Positions 1 through 6,368 of a stretch of 11,121 nt of DNA are shown one piece after another (position 1 is the stretch's first letter; each line of letters starts with the position of its first letter). Below the pieces are notes generated by a model. The model saw only the letters and a list, made by a program, of their open reading frames with translations. It was not told the DNA's origin and made no database searches. A program made the translations under genes and the position numbers. Source of the stretch: an uncultured Sutterella sp. (lineage in GTDB: Bacteria; Pseudomonadota; Gammaproteobacteria; Burkholderiales; Burkholderiaceae_F); contig USBS01000060.1 in assembly GCA_900552915.1 (NCBI GenBank), forward strand, positions 1 to 11,121, given 5' to 3'.

Positions 1-209
1 CCGCAGACGTACTTGGCGTCTTTGCAGAATTCCTTGAAGGCGAGAACGTCGCTTGAATGGAAAAAGCGTCCGTCGGGCCGACAGGCTCCCAGATCAACGA
101 TGTGCCCCGTTTCGGGCGACACTTCGGCGTCGACAAAGACGATGGCGTCCTTGTCGACCGTGCCCGGCAAGTGCGCGGGGCCGACGTCCAAAACGGGGAG
201 TTCGCTCAT
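1..209 (-). CDS. N-terminal part of a DEDD-type 3'-5' exonuclease-like protein (partial)
   Basis: The gene starts with ATG at 209 and runs off the left edge, so only about 69 codons are visible. Residues 22-27 read IVFVDA, followed by E, giving the D-x-E of an exonuclease motif I (FVDAEVS). This is followed by GHIVDLGA, the usual second strand of a DnaQ/RNase T-like fold. The next residues include FHSSDVLAFKEF and a C-terminal KYVCG that would lead into the next conserved segment. This pattern is seen in stand-alone exonucleases and in helicases with an N-terminal exonuclease domain; the rest of the gene is needed to decide. There is no good Shine-Dalgarno sequence: the start is preceded by an alternating TA stretch (210-216). 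It lies 123 nt downstream of the LOG-family gene on the same strand. The exonuclease assignment rests on motif I only and is moderate; the substrate is unknown. Confidence 0.55.
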   Translation of the reverse strand, partial: MSELPVLDVGPAHLPGTVDKDAIVFVDAEVSPETGHIVDLGACRPDGRFFHSSDVLAFKEFCKDAKYVC

Positions 210-332
210 ATATATAGATAGGAAAACTTCACGGGAAAATGGCGCCTTCGGCGCACGCGCATGATTTTACGGCGCTCCCGGCGCTTTTGTCGTTCTTGGA
301 CTTTGCCTTTCAGCCGGAATGTTCGGATGCGG

Positions 333-911
333 CTACTGCTTGCGATCCATGCAGTCGGCGTTTAGGGGCGGTACGGGACCGTTTTTGGCAGCCAGAAGTT
401 TCTCAAAAAGACTCGAGACATCCGTGTCGATGATGCAGCGCTCAAAGCAGGGGCTGGGCATAAAGCCCGCTTCAACCGCTTTTTCAAAGAAAGCAAAAAG
501 ATTGTCGTAAAAGCCGTCGACATTGAGGAAACCGACGGGTTTGTTGTAGAGCCCGATCCAGTTGCCGGTGAGTATTTCGCTTGCTTCCTCGAGTGTGCCG
601 ATGCTGCCCGGAAGCACCAAAAAGAGGTCGGCCTTTTCGGCCATCATGGCTTTGCGCTCGTGCATGTCGGAGACGATGTGCAATTCCGAGAGGTCCTCGA
701 CGGGCGTTTCCTGATTGATCAGAAATTTCGGAATGATGCCCGTGACGTGTACGTTGAGCGAAAGCGCCGTGCGTGCCACTTCACCCATGAGGCCTGTGCC
801 GCCGCCACCGAAAACGAGGCGCATGTTGCGGCGGGCTTGCGCGGCGGTGGTGAAGGCGGGAAAGCGGCCTAAGCGCGAGCCGCAGAAAACGCAAACGTTG
901 AGATTGGACAT
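333..911 (-). CDS. LOG family protein (nucleoside 5'-monophosphate phosphoribohydrolase-like)
   Basis: The 192-aa product matches the lysine-decarboxylase-like/LOG family (Rossmann fold), whose members hydrolyse the N-glycosidic bond of nucleoside 5'-monophosphates in the cytoplasm. Visible landmarks are the N-terminal VCVFCGSRLGR strand-loop (6-16), VFGGGGTGLMG (33-43), DMHERKAMM (82-90) with the catalytic-type Arg86, and PGSIGTLEE (101-109) with Glu109, followed by KPVGFLN. Two departures from the family norm stand out. The second Gly of PGGxGTxxE is Ser103. The helix between TTAAQA and RRNMRLVFGGG is about six residues shorter than usual. I chose the internal ATG at 911 because the family begins here; an upstream ATG at 1016 would add 35 residues that look non-coding and would overlap the terminator hairpin. 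The Shine-Dalgarno is poor. The physiological substrate is not deducible; a cytokinin-activating role should not be assumed. Confidence 0.85.
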   Translation of the reverse strand: MSNLNVCVFCGSRLGRFPAFTTAAQARRNMRLVFGGGGTGLMGEVARTALSLNVHVTGIIPKFLINQETPVEDLSELHIVSDMHERKAMMAEKADLFLVLPGSIGTLEEASEILTGNWIGLYNKPVGFLNVDGFYDNLFAFFEKAVEAGFMPSPCFERCIIDTDVSSLFEKLLAAKNGPVPPLNADCMDRKQ

Positions 912-973
912 GAGCGATGACCAATGGGTTGGTAAAAACGGATTGTAGCCGTCCTTGTTGTCGAAAAGATGAC

Positions 974-1013
974 AAAAAAAACTGCGCGGCGGCACGAAGG
1001 CACACAGCGCAGT
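974..1013 (-). terminator. Intrinsic terminator downstream of aconitase
   Basis: Read on the minus strand, ACTGCGC (1013-1007) pairs with GCGCAGT (987-981), and a run of eight T follows (981-974). The stem is only 7 bp and the loop is long (19 nt), but the T-run is excellent. It lies about 70 nt past the aconitase stop codon and ahead of the LOG gene. Confidence 0.55.
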
Positions 1014-1042
1014 CAAAAATTGAGGAGAAACCTTGAGAGCTC

Positions 1043-1069
1043 GGGAAGGCGCGCTGCTTGCGCCTTCCC
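1043..1069 (-). terminator. Strong hairpin just after the aconitase stop codon
   Basis: GGGAAGGCGC (1043-1052) and GCGCCTTCCC (1060-1069) form a perfect 10-bp stem with a 7-nt loop, 13 nt after the aconitase stop. No proper T-run follows on either strand, so it may be the first half of a tandem terminator with 974-1013, or an mRNA-end stabilising hairpin. Confidence 0.5.
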
Positions 1070-1082
1070 TTTGAGATTGCCC

Positions 1083-3449
1083 TTAGAGGGCGTTGAGAGC
1101 GGAACCGGCCTTGAACCATGCCAGCTGCTTTTCGTTGTAGCTGTGCTTGGCTTCGAAGCGTTCCTTCTTGCCGTCGGCGTGGGTGAGTTCGACGGTCACG
1201 TTCTTGCCCGGGGCGAGATCCTTCAGACCGAGAACGGAGACGCGATCCTTTTCCTTGATCTTGTCGTAGTCGGCCGGGTTCACGAAGGTCAGCGCCAGCA
1301 CGCCCTGCTTCTTGAGGTTGGACTCGTGGATGCGGGCCAAGCTCTTGGTGAGCACCACGCGAACGCCCAGATAGCGGGGTTCCATGGCGGCGTGTTCGCG
1401 GCTCGAGCCTTCACCGTAGTTGTCGTCGCCGATGATCACGGAATCCACATTGTGGTTCTTGTAGTAGCGAGCAACCTTGGCAGGCGTGTCGTACGTGCCG
1501 GTTTCGTAGTTGAGGGTCTTGCCGACGGCGTCCGTAAAGCCGTTGACGGCGCGCTCGAGCAGGTTGTCCGAGATGCGGTCGAGGTTGCCGCGGTAAGCAA
1601 GCCACTTGCCCCCCGGAGAGATGTGGTCGGTCGTGCACTTGCCCTTGGCCTTGATGAGGATGGGCAGACCCACGAAGTCCTTGCCGTCCCAAGCCTTGAA
1701 GGGTTCGAGCAGCTTGATGCGCTGGGCGTTCGGGCTCACCTTGATTTCGATCTTGGCAAAGTCGGGGCGCACGCAGTCGGTAAGATCCGACACGAAGCCC
1801 TTCACCGGCAGTTCGGAGCCGACCGGGGCCTTGAGCTGAACGGTTGTGCCCTTGGAGGTCGTATACGAACCCTTAATCGGGTTGAAGGCCAGATCGCCGT
1901 TGATGGCCATGGCCATCACGATTTCGGGCGAGGCGAGGAAGGCGTGCGTCTGAGCGCTGCCGTCGTTGCGGCCCTTGAAGTTGCGGTTGAAGGACTCGAT
2001 GATGGAGTTCTTCTGATCCTTGTTGCCGATCGTGCGCTTCCACTGGCCGATGCAGGGACCGCAGGCGGTGGCAAGAACCGTGGCGTTGATCTTTTCAAAG
2101 ACGTCGAGAATGCCGTCGCGCTCAAGCGTCTTATAGATGCGCATCGAGCCCGGAACGATCATCACGGGGGTCTTCACCTTGATGCCGTTGTCGAGAGCCT
2201 GCTTGGCAATCGAAGCAGCGCGCGTGAAGTCTTCATAGGAAGAATTCGTGCAGGAGCCGATCAGAGCGACTTCGAGAACCTGCGGGTAGCCCTTTTCCTT
2301 GACGCGGTCGGCAACCTGAGCTAGCGGCATGGCGGCGTCGGGCGAGTACGGACCGTTGATGTGCGGTTCGAGCGTGGAGAGGTCGATTTCGATGATGCGG
2401 TCGTAGTACTTCTTCGGGTCGGCGAGCACTTCCTTGTCGGCGTGCAGATCGGCAGCGACCTTCTTGGCCATGTCGGCAACAGCCTTGCGGCCGGTGGCGT
2501 TCAGATAGCGGACCATCGAGTCGTCGAACGGGAAGACCGAGGTCGTGGCGCCGACTTCGGCACCCATGTTGCAGATGGTGCCCTTGCCGGTGCAGGAGAG
2601 CTGAGCGCAGCCGTCGCCGAAGAATTCGATGATGGAGTTGGTGCCGCCCTTGGTGGAGAGAATGCCGGAGAGCTTCAGGATCACGTCCTTGGCGCTGGCC
2701 CAGCCGTTCAACTTGCCGGTGAGCTTGACGCCGATGATCTTGGGCATCTTCAGTTCCCATTCCATGCCCATCAGAGCGTCGACGAGGTCGGCGCCGCCCA
2801 CGCCGATGGCGAGCATGCCCATGCCGCCTGCAGTCGGGGTGTGGCTGTCGGTCACGAGCATCATAGCGCCCGGGAAGTCGTAGTTTTCGAGGAACACCTG
2901 ATGGCAGATGCCGGTGCCGGCAGGCCAGAAGTCAAAGCCGTAGCGGCGGGAAACGTCGCGCAGGAAGCTGTAGGTTTCAACGTTGTCGCGGTCGGCGATC
3001 TGAAGGTCCTTGCGCACGCCGGTCTGAGCGGTCACGAGGTGGTCGCAGACGAGAGCGGCGGGCAGAGCAATGCGTTCTTTGCCGGAGGTGAGGAACTGCA
3101 GAATGGCCATCGGGCCGCCGATGTCGTGCGTGCCGGCGCGGTCCGGACGCAGTTCGATGTAGTCGGCGCCGCGCTTGAATTCCTTCAAGCTTTCGGGATG
3201 ATAAAGGTGCGTGAAGAGCAGCTTTTCGGTAAGCGTCAGCGGACGGCCGAGCTTGGCGCGAACGGCGGCCAATTTCTTGGGATAGTTCGCGTAGAACGCC
3301 TTGATCATGTCGAAGTCGCGGATCTTCGAAGTATCCTGAGCGGCTTCCTTAGCCATCAGAAGGCTCGGGGCGGAAACCGTCGAAGCGGCCACGGCACCCG
3401 CGGCGCTGGCCTTGAGAAGCTTGCGGCGGGAAATTTGCAGTTCGGACAT
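1083..3449 (-). CDS. Aconitate hydratase (mitochondrial-type aconitase) with a Tat signal peptide
   Basis: This 788-aa protein is a complete aconitase of the mitochondrial/AcnA-like type, interconverting citrate, cis-aconitate and isocitrate with a [4Fe-4S] cluster. The three cluster cysteines are in GSCTNSS (Cys400) and ACGPCIGQW (Cys463, Cys466). Active-site segments are present: CDHLVTAQ (Asp136-His137), TDSHTPTAGGMG (Asp201, His203), TTDHISPGGKW (Asp608-His609) and GEGSSREHAA (Ser682-Ser683-Arg684). Unusually, residues 1-33 form a twin-arginine signal: SRRKLLK (7-13), a hydrophobic Ala/Val/Ser/Leu stretch, and a small-residue cleavage region ending near LMA (33) or a few residues later. 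This predicts export of the folded Fe-S protein to the periplasm. Start choice is firm: AGGAGA lies about 9 nt upstream of the ATG, and the signal is in frame with the catalytic domain. It appears monocistronic, with an FNR box about 144 nt upstream and terminator hairpins downstream. Catalytic identity is very secure; periplasmic location is inferred from the signal. Confidence 0.93.
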   Translation of the reverse strand: MSELQISRRKLLKASAAGAVAASTVSAPSLLMAKEAAQDTSKIRDFDMIKAFYANYPKKLAAVRAKLGRPLTLTEKLLFTHLYHPESLKEFKRGADYIELRPDRAGTHDIGGPMAILQFLTSGKERIALPAALVCDHLVTAQTGVRKDLQIADRDNVETYSFLRDVSRRYGFDFWPAGTGICHQVFLENYDFPGAMMLVTDSHTPTAGGMGMLAIGVGGADLVDALMGMEWELKMPKIIGVKLTGKLNGWASAKDVILKLSGILSTKGGTNSIIEFFGDGCAQLSCTGKGTICNMGAEVGATTSVFPFDDSMVRYLNATGRKAVADMAKKVAADLHADKEVLADPKKYYDRIIEIDLSTLEPHINGPYSPDAAMPLAQVADRVKEKGYPQVLEVALIGSCTNSSYEDFTRAASIAKQALDNGIKVKTPVMIVPGSMRIYKTLERDGILDVFEKINATVLATACGPCIGQWKRTIGNKDQKNSIIESFNRNFKGRNDGSAQTHAFLASPEIVMAMAINGDLAFNPIKGSYTTSKGTTVQLKAPVGSELPVKGFVSDLTDCVRPDFAKIEIKVSPNAQRIKLLEPFKAWDGKDFVGLPILIKAKGKCTTDHISPGGKWLAYRGNLDRISDNLLERAVNGFTDAVGKTLNYETGTYDTPAKVARYYKNHNVDSVIIGDDNYGEGSSREHAAMEPRYLGVRVVLTKSLARIHESNLKKQGVLALTFVNPADYDKIKEKDRVSVLGLKDLAPGKNVTVELTHADGKKERFEAKHSYNEKQLAWFKAGSALNAL

Positions 3450-3570
3450 TTATTCTTCTCCTGTTTTCTCTTTTTCGACGCCGAAAGAAAAGTGGTCATC
3501 TTCAGCGCCGCTTGCGGATATGAAACCGATGATGTCGATCGATTTCGTTTTGCACGATCGGAATCTTCCA

Positions 3571-3591
3571 TCTACGTGGCAACTACGTAGA
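3571..3591. promoter_or_regulatory. 21-bp dyad, candidate operator of the aconitase gene
   Basis: TCTACGT (3571-3577) and ACGTAGA (3585-3591) form a perfect 7-bp inverted repeat around a 7-nt spacer. It sits one base from the FNR box, on the aconitase side, where the core promoter of that gene would be expected. It could be a site for a substrate-responsive repressor or activator, or a short RNA hairpin; no regulator is encoded in the window. Confidence 0.4.
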
Positions 3592-3592
3592 G

Positions 3593-3606
3593 TTGATCTA
3601 AATCAA
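3593..3606. promoter_or_regulatory. FNR/Anr-type box upstream of the Tat-aconitase
   Basis: The sequence TTGAT-CTAA-ATCAA matches the FNR consensus TTGATNNNNATCAA at every conserved position. It lies 144 nt upstream of the aconitase ATG, and no other gene starts nearby (the plus-strand gene begins over 800 nt away), so the aconitase is the likely target. I could not identify a convincing -10 hexamer at the class II spacing, so the transcription start and the sign of regulation remain open. FNR boxes in anaerobes commonly activate respiratory genes. Confidence 0.7.
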
Positions 3607-4064
3607 GGAATGTTGCTGCGGGTCCGAATTTGACTTTTCGCCCTGCCGGCGGCTATTTGCGCGCGATGCGCACGTGCGCGGGAGGCCTCGCAGGACCGCG
3701 GACAATCTCGGATTGGGAAGGCCTTGACAGCGAGACAATTTGACTAATTGATGAATACACTTTGCCGGCTAAACTAAATTTCGAAAAAGCTGTTTTGATC
3801 ATAGCGACCAAACGGATGTTCACCGTATCGGAAGAGGTGAATCAAGCGTGATCCAATTCGCAAGAAAATTGCATATCATTAGCCGGCAAATAAATATTAC
3901 CGGATGTTTTGCAGCGCAGAAAACAGCACAACAACGAGGAGCGGAAGAAGTGAGCGCTGCAAACGGTGCAAGTGCAATCAACAGTTCGCATTCGAACGCT
4001 TATGAATTTGCAGACAATTGTCCGTCATTGATGCCGAAGCGAAAAATCTAAGCAATTTGCTTTA
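3607..4064. other. Intergenic stretch without a recognisable gene
   Basis: This stretch is visibly more AT-rich than the flanking genes. The only open frames are short and lack family features or ribosome sites. It holds a few weak signals: a TTGACA at 3724-3729 without a well-spaced -10, an inverted repeat TTCACC/GGTGAA (3819-3824, 3836-3841), and a 10-bp palindrome GACAATTGTC (4013-4022) about 45 nt before the leader promoter, which could be an operator for the ABC operon. I see no mobile element ends. Confidence 0.5.
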
Positions 4065-4093
4065 TTGACACGAAATATCGGCTGCGCTAACTT
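4065..4093 (+). promoter_or_regulatory. Candidate sigma-70 promoter of the ABC operon leader
   Basis: A perfect -35 TTGACA (4065-4070) is followed by a 17-nt spacer and TAACTT (4088-4093). The latter keeps the key T, A and final T of the -10 consensus but matches only three of six positions. Transcription would start near 4100 and give a leader of about 335 nt before the binding-protein ATG. Confidence 0.5.
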
Positions 4094-4099
4094 TTTGCA

Positions 4100-4419
4100 A
4101 AATGAGGCGCTTTTGTAAGAGCGCCGCTTTAACCGACAGACGACTATATGACGACGCATTCTCGACCGATCTGCTGCGCAATGAGCTTTGGCGACAAAGC
4201 TCACGGTCGACTGCGACTGCCGCTCGCGGTACTGCTGCTATTGGCGGTACCGCTGCAAGGCATGCGTTTGTGCGTCGGCGCATGTAAGTTCGGGGATGTT
4301 GTAGGGTGACAAGAGCACCCGGCCGAACAAGGGAAATCGGAAAAACCGATAAACGATCCGAAGACAAAATCAAGAGAATCAAAACAAGACGCACAGCCCG
4401 AAAGGGTTGTGCGTTTTTT
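4100..4419 (+). ncRNA. Candidate structured leader RNA (riboswitch- or attenuator-like) of the ABC operon
   Basis: Successive hairpins are packed between the candidate promoter and the terminator. GGCGCT/AGCGCC is at 4106-4111/4120-4125. An outer helix CGACCG/CGGTCG (4163-4168/4204-4209) encloses a 9-bp stem TGAGCTTTG/CAAAGCTCA (4182-4190/4195-4203) capped by a GCGA tetraloop. GCGGTAC/GTACCGC is at 4226-4232/4247-4253 and CATGCG/CGCATG at 4261-4266/4279-4284. Smaller stems are GGGTG/CACCC (4304-4308/4316-4320) and ATCGG/CCGAT (4336-4340/4346-4350). The loop of the CATGCG hairpin contains TTGTGCGT (4268-4275), identical to the 3' arm of the terminator (4407-4414). It could therefore pair with the terminator's 5' arm (4389-4396; seven Watson-Crick pairs and one G-U) and act as an antiterminator. 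It matches no riboswitch consensus that I can recall. It could instead be a free small RNA released by termination. Confidence 0.45.
4389..4419 (+). terminator. Intrinsic terminator in the 5' leader, 17 nt before the binding-protein start
   Basis: An 11-bp stem (4389-4399 with 4404-4414, one G-U pair) carries a GAAA tetraloop and runs into six T (4414-4419). It lies upstream of the ribosome site AGGGAG (4423-4428) of the next gene, with no coding gene ending before it. That position is typical of transcription attenuation. Otherwise it would end a separate small RNA. Confidence 0.85.
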
Positions 4420-4436
4420 CTTAGGGAGTATGAAAA

Positions 4437-5462
4437 ATGGTCTTTACCCGACGTGAAATCCTTGCCGCTGCAGCAGCCGCCGCAGCTACGAGCTTTGCTC
4501 CGAGCGTCTTTGCCGCCGGTAAATCCGTCAAGATTGCCGTGGGAGGCAAGGCGCTCTACTACTATCTGCCGATTTCGATTGCCGAAAGCCTCGGCTACTT
4601 CAAGGACGAGGGGCTTGACGTCGAAATCATCGACTTCCAGGGTGGCTCCAAGTCGCTGCAGGCTGTTGTGGGCGGTTCGGCCGACGTTGTTTCGGGCGCC
4701 TTCGAACACACCTTGGCGATGCAGGCTCGCGGTCAATCTCTTCAGGCTTTCGTGCTTCAGGGTCGTGCCCCGCAGTGCGTTTTTGCGGTGAGCAAGAAGA
4801 CGATGCCCGACTACAAGGATCTCAAGGACCTCAAGGGCAAGAAGATCGGTGTAACGGCCCCGGGTTCGAGCTCGCACGCCATTGCGATTTTCATTCTGAG
4901 CACAGCGGGATTGAAGCCCTCCGATGTGTCCTTTATCGGCGTCGGTTCTTCGTCGGCCGCCGTGGCCGCCATGCGCTCGGGCCAGATCGACGCCTTCGTC
5001 AATCTCGATCCCGTGATTGCCACGCTGGAAAAGGACGACATCATCCGCATCGTGGAAGACACTCGTATCGTGGAAGAAAGCGACAAGCTTTTCGGAGGTC
5101 CCATGGTGGCCGGATGTCTTTATGCGCCGACGCGCTTTATCAAAGAAAACCCCGACATTGTGCAGGGCCTCACCAACGCCGTCGTGCGCGCCGACCGGTG
5201 GCTTGCGAAGGCCACGGCCGAAGACATCGTCAAGGCCGTTCCCGAGTCCTACTTCCTCGGCAACAAGGAAATCTACCTCGCGGGCTTTATGAAGAATCGT
5301 CCGGCGCTCTCCAAGGACGGCCGCATTCCCGAGGGTGCTCCCGAAATTTCCTTCAAGTCGCTTCAGATCGTCAACCCGCGTCTTGCGAACTTTAAGCCCG
5401 ACTTCAAGGCGGTCTACACCAACAAGTTCGTTGAGGAGGCGCACAAGAAGTATCCGCAGTAA
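4437..5462 (+). CDS. NitT/TauT-family ABC transporter substrate-binding protein
   Basis: The 341-aa protein belongs to the NMT1/SsuA/TauA-like periplasmic binding proteins that deliver small organic or inorganic ligands to a permease. The N-terminus has TRREIL (4-9), then an Ala-rich stretch and a cleavage region around SVFAA (23-27), resembling a Tat signal; a Sec signal is possible. Family landmarks include VKIAVGGKALYYYLPISIAE (31-50), GYFKDEGLDVEII, GGSKSLQAVVGGSADVV, LKGKKIGVTAPGSSS, and AAMRSGQIDAFVNLDP. The ligand cannot be read from the sequence. The start is set by AGGGAG 8 nt upstream. An earlier ATG at 4430 is out of frame and gives only an 8-codon reading that overlaps this start. 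It is the first gene of a three-gene operon with the ATPase 60 nt and the permease 24 nt further on, and expression is probably gated by the leader terminator. Confidence 0.9.
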   Translation: MVFTRREILAAAAAAAATSFAPSVFAAGKSVKIAVGGKALYYYLPISIAESLGYFKDEGLDVEIIDFQGGSKSLQAVVGGSADVVSGAFEHTLAMQARGQSLQAFVLQGRAPQCVFAVSKKTMPDYKDLKDLKGKKIGVTAPGSSSHAIAIFILSTAGLKPSDVSFIGVGSSSAAVAAMRSGQIDAFVNLDPVIATLEKDDIIRIVEDTRIVEESDKLFGGPMVAGCLYAPTRFIKENPDIVQGLTNAVVRADRWLAKATAEDIVKAVPESYFLGNKEIYLAGFMKNRPALSKDGRIPEGAPEISFKSLQIVNPRLANFKPDFKAVYTNKFVEEAHKKYPQ

Positions 5463-5522
5463 TGCGCTTGACCGACAGTTGCCCACACAACTTTCTTTAA
5501 ACCTCGAACACCGCTAAAAACA

Positions 5523-6344
5523 ATGACAACAGCAGCAATTGAACTCAAGGATGTCGCCTGTACGTTTGTCAGCGACGATTCCGGCCGAATGTCGATCTAC
5601 ACGGCCGTCAAAGGCGTCGATCTCACCGTGGCCGACGGCGAATTCGTAAGCGTCGTCGGACCTACAGGGTGCGGCAAGTCAACGCTTCTCAATATGAGCG
5701 CAGGACTGCTCGAGCCCAGCGCCGGCACCGTAAAGATCTTCGGCGAACCGCTTGTCGGACTCAACACCCGAGCGGGCTACATGTTTCAGGCCGACAGCCT
5801 TATGCCGTGGAAGAGCGCCCTTGACAACGTTGCTGCGGGCTTGGTGTTCGACGGGGTGCCGCAGAGCGAGGCACGTGAACGCGCTCGCGAATGGCTTGCC
5901 CGAGTGGGGCTCGCGGGGTTTGAAGACCGTTATCCCCACCACCTCTCGGGCGGCATGAGAAAGCGCGTGGCAATGGCGCAGACCCTCATCAAGGATCCCG
6001 ACATCATTTTGATGGACGAGTCGTTTTCTGCGCTTGACATTCAGACGCGCCAGTTGATGGAAAACGAACTGCTCAATCTTTGGCAGGCCAAGCGCAAAGC
6101 TGTGCTCTTTATTACGCACGACCTTGACGAAGCCATTTCCATGAGCGATCGCGTCGTTGTGATGAGCGCGGGGCCTGAAAGTCACCCCATCGGCGAATTT
6201 ACGATCGATCTTCCGAGGCCGCGTGATGTGAGTGAAGTGCGCGTGACGCCGCGCTTTATCGAACTGCACACCGCCATCTGGTCCGTTCTGCGTGAAGAAG
6301 TTCTCAAGGGTTACGCGCAGATGCAAAAGAAGGTGCAGAACTAA
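5523..6344 (+). CDS. NitT/TauT-family ABC transporter ATP-binding protein
   Basis: This 273-aa cytoplasmic ATPase powers uptake of the ligand bound by the preceding protein. All nucleotide-binding motifs are present: Walker A GPTGCGKST (46-54), Q-loop Gln89 in YMFQAD, ABC signature LSGGMRKRVAMAQ (141-153), Walker B IILMDES with Glu166, D-loop SALD, and the H-switch His199 in ITHDLDEA. The sequence FQADSLMPWKSALDNV is typical of the SsuB/TauB/NrtD branch. Its length is normal for the family. The ATG at 5523 has no clear Shine-Dalgarno, so translation may be partly coupled to the upstream gene or naturally weak. The 60-nt gap contains only a weak 5-bp hairpin (5477-5492). It is part of the operon with the permease 24 nt downstream. 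Substrate is unknown. Confidence 0.95.
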   Translation: MTTAAIELKDVACTFVSDDSGRMSIYTAVKGVDLTVADGEFVSVVGPTGCGKSTLLNMSAGLLEPSAGTVKIFGEPLVGLNTRAGYMFQADSLMPWKSALDNVAAGLVFDGVPQSEARERAREWLARVGLAGFEDRYPHHLSGGMRKRVAMAQTLIKDPDIILMDESFSALDIQTRQLMENELLNLWQAKRKAVLFITHDLDEAISMSDRVVVMSAGPESHPIGEFTIDLPRPRDVSEVRVTPRFIELHTAIWSVLREEVLKGYAQMQKKVQN

Positions 6345-6368
6345 GAAACAGCGACTCGGAGAATAAAA

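Noticed and set aside
969..2324. Long plus-strand open frame (451 codons) opposite the aconitase gene
   Set aside because: It is the antisense shadow of a GC-rich coding sequence; its translation is rich in Val/Gly/His/Asp with no family features, and the minus strand encodes an unmistakable aconitase.
2361..3590. Plus-strand open frame of 409 codons opposite the aconitase N-terminal half
   Set aside because: Same antisense effect of strong third-position GC bias; no ribosome site, and it reads through the control region of the aconitase.
3724..3761. TTGACA and TACACT elements as a plus-strand promoter
   Set aside because: Spacing between the hexamers (26 nt) is far outside the functional range, and no gene follows nearby.
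3848..4051. 67-codon plus-strand frame in the intergenic region
   Set aside because: No Shine-Dalgarno, no hydrophobic or motif structure, and AT-rich intergenic composition.
4102..4287. 61-codon frame inside the leader, a possible leader peptide
   Set aside because: It starts only a few nt after the predicted transcription start, has no ribosome site, shows no run of regulatory codons, and ends far from the terminator.
3450..4436. Mobile element or attachment site in the long divergent intergenic region
   Set aside because: No terminal inverted repeats, target duplications, transposase fragments or tRNA end were found.
4430..4456. 8-codon frame beginning at an ATG just before the binding-protein start
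   Set aside because: AGGGAG is only 1 nt from this ATG but ideally placed for 4437; it is most likely incidental, although weak interference with initiation is possible.
4062..5486. Minus-strand open frame of 474 codons opposite the binding-protein gene
   Set aside because: Antisense shadow of the binding-protein gene; the composition is not protein-like, and the real gene has a signal peptide and ribosome site.
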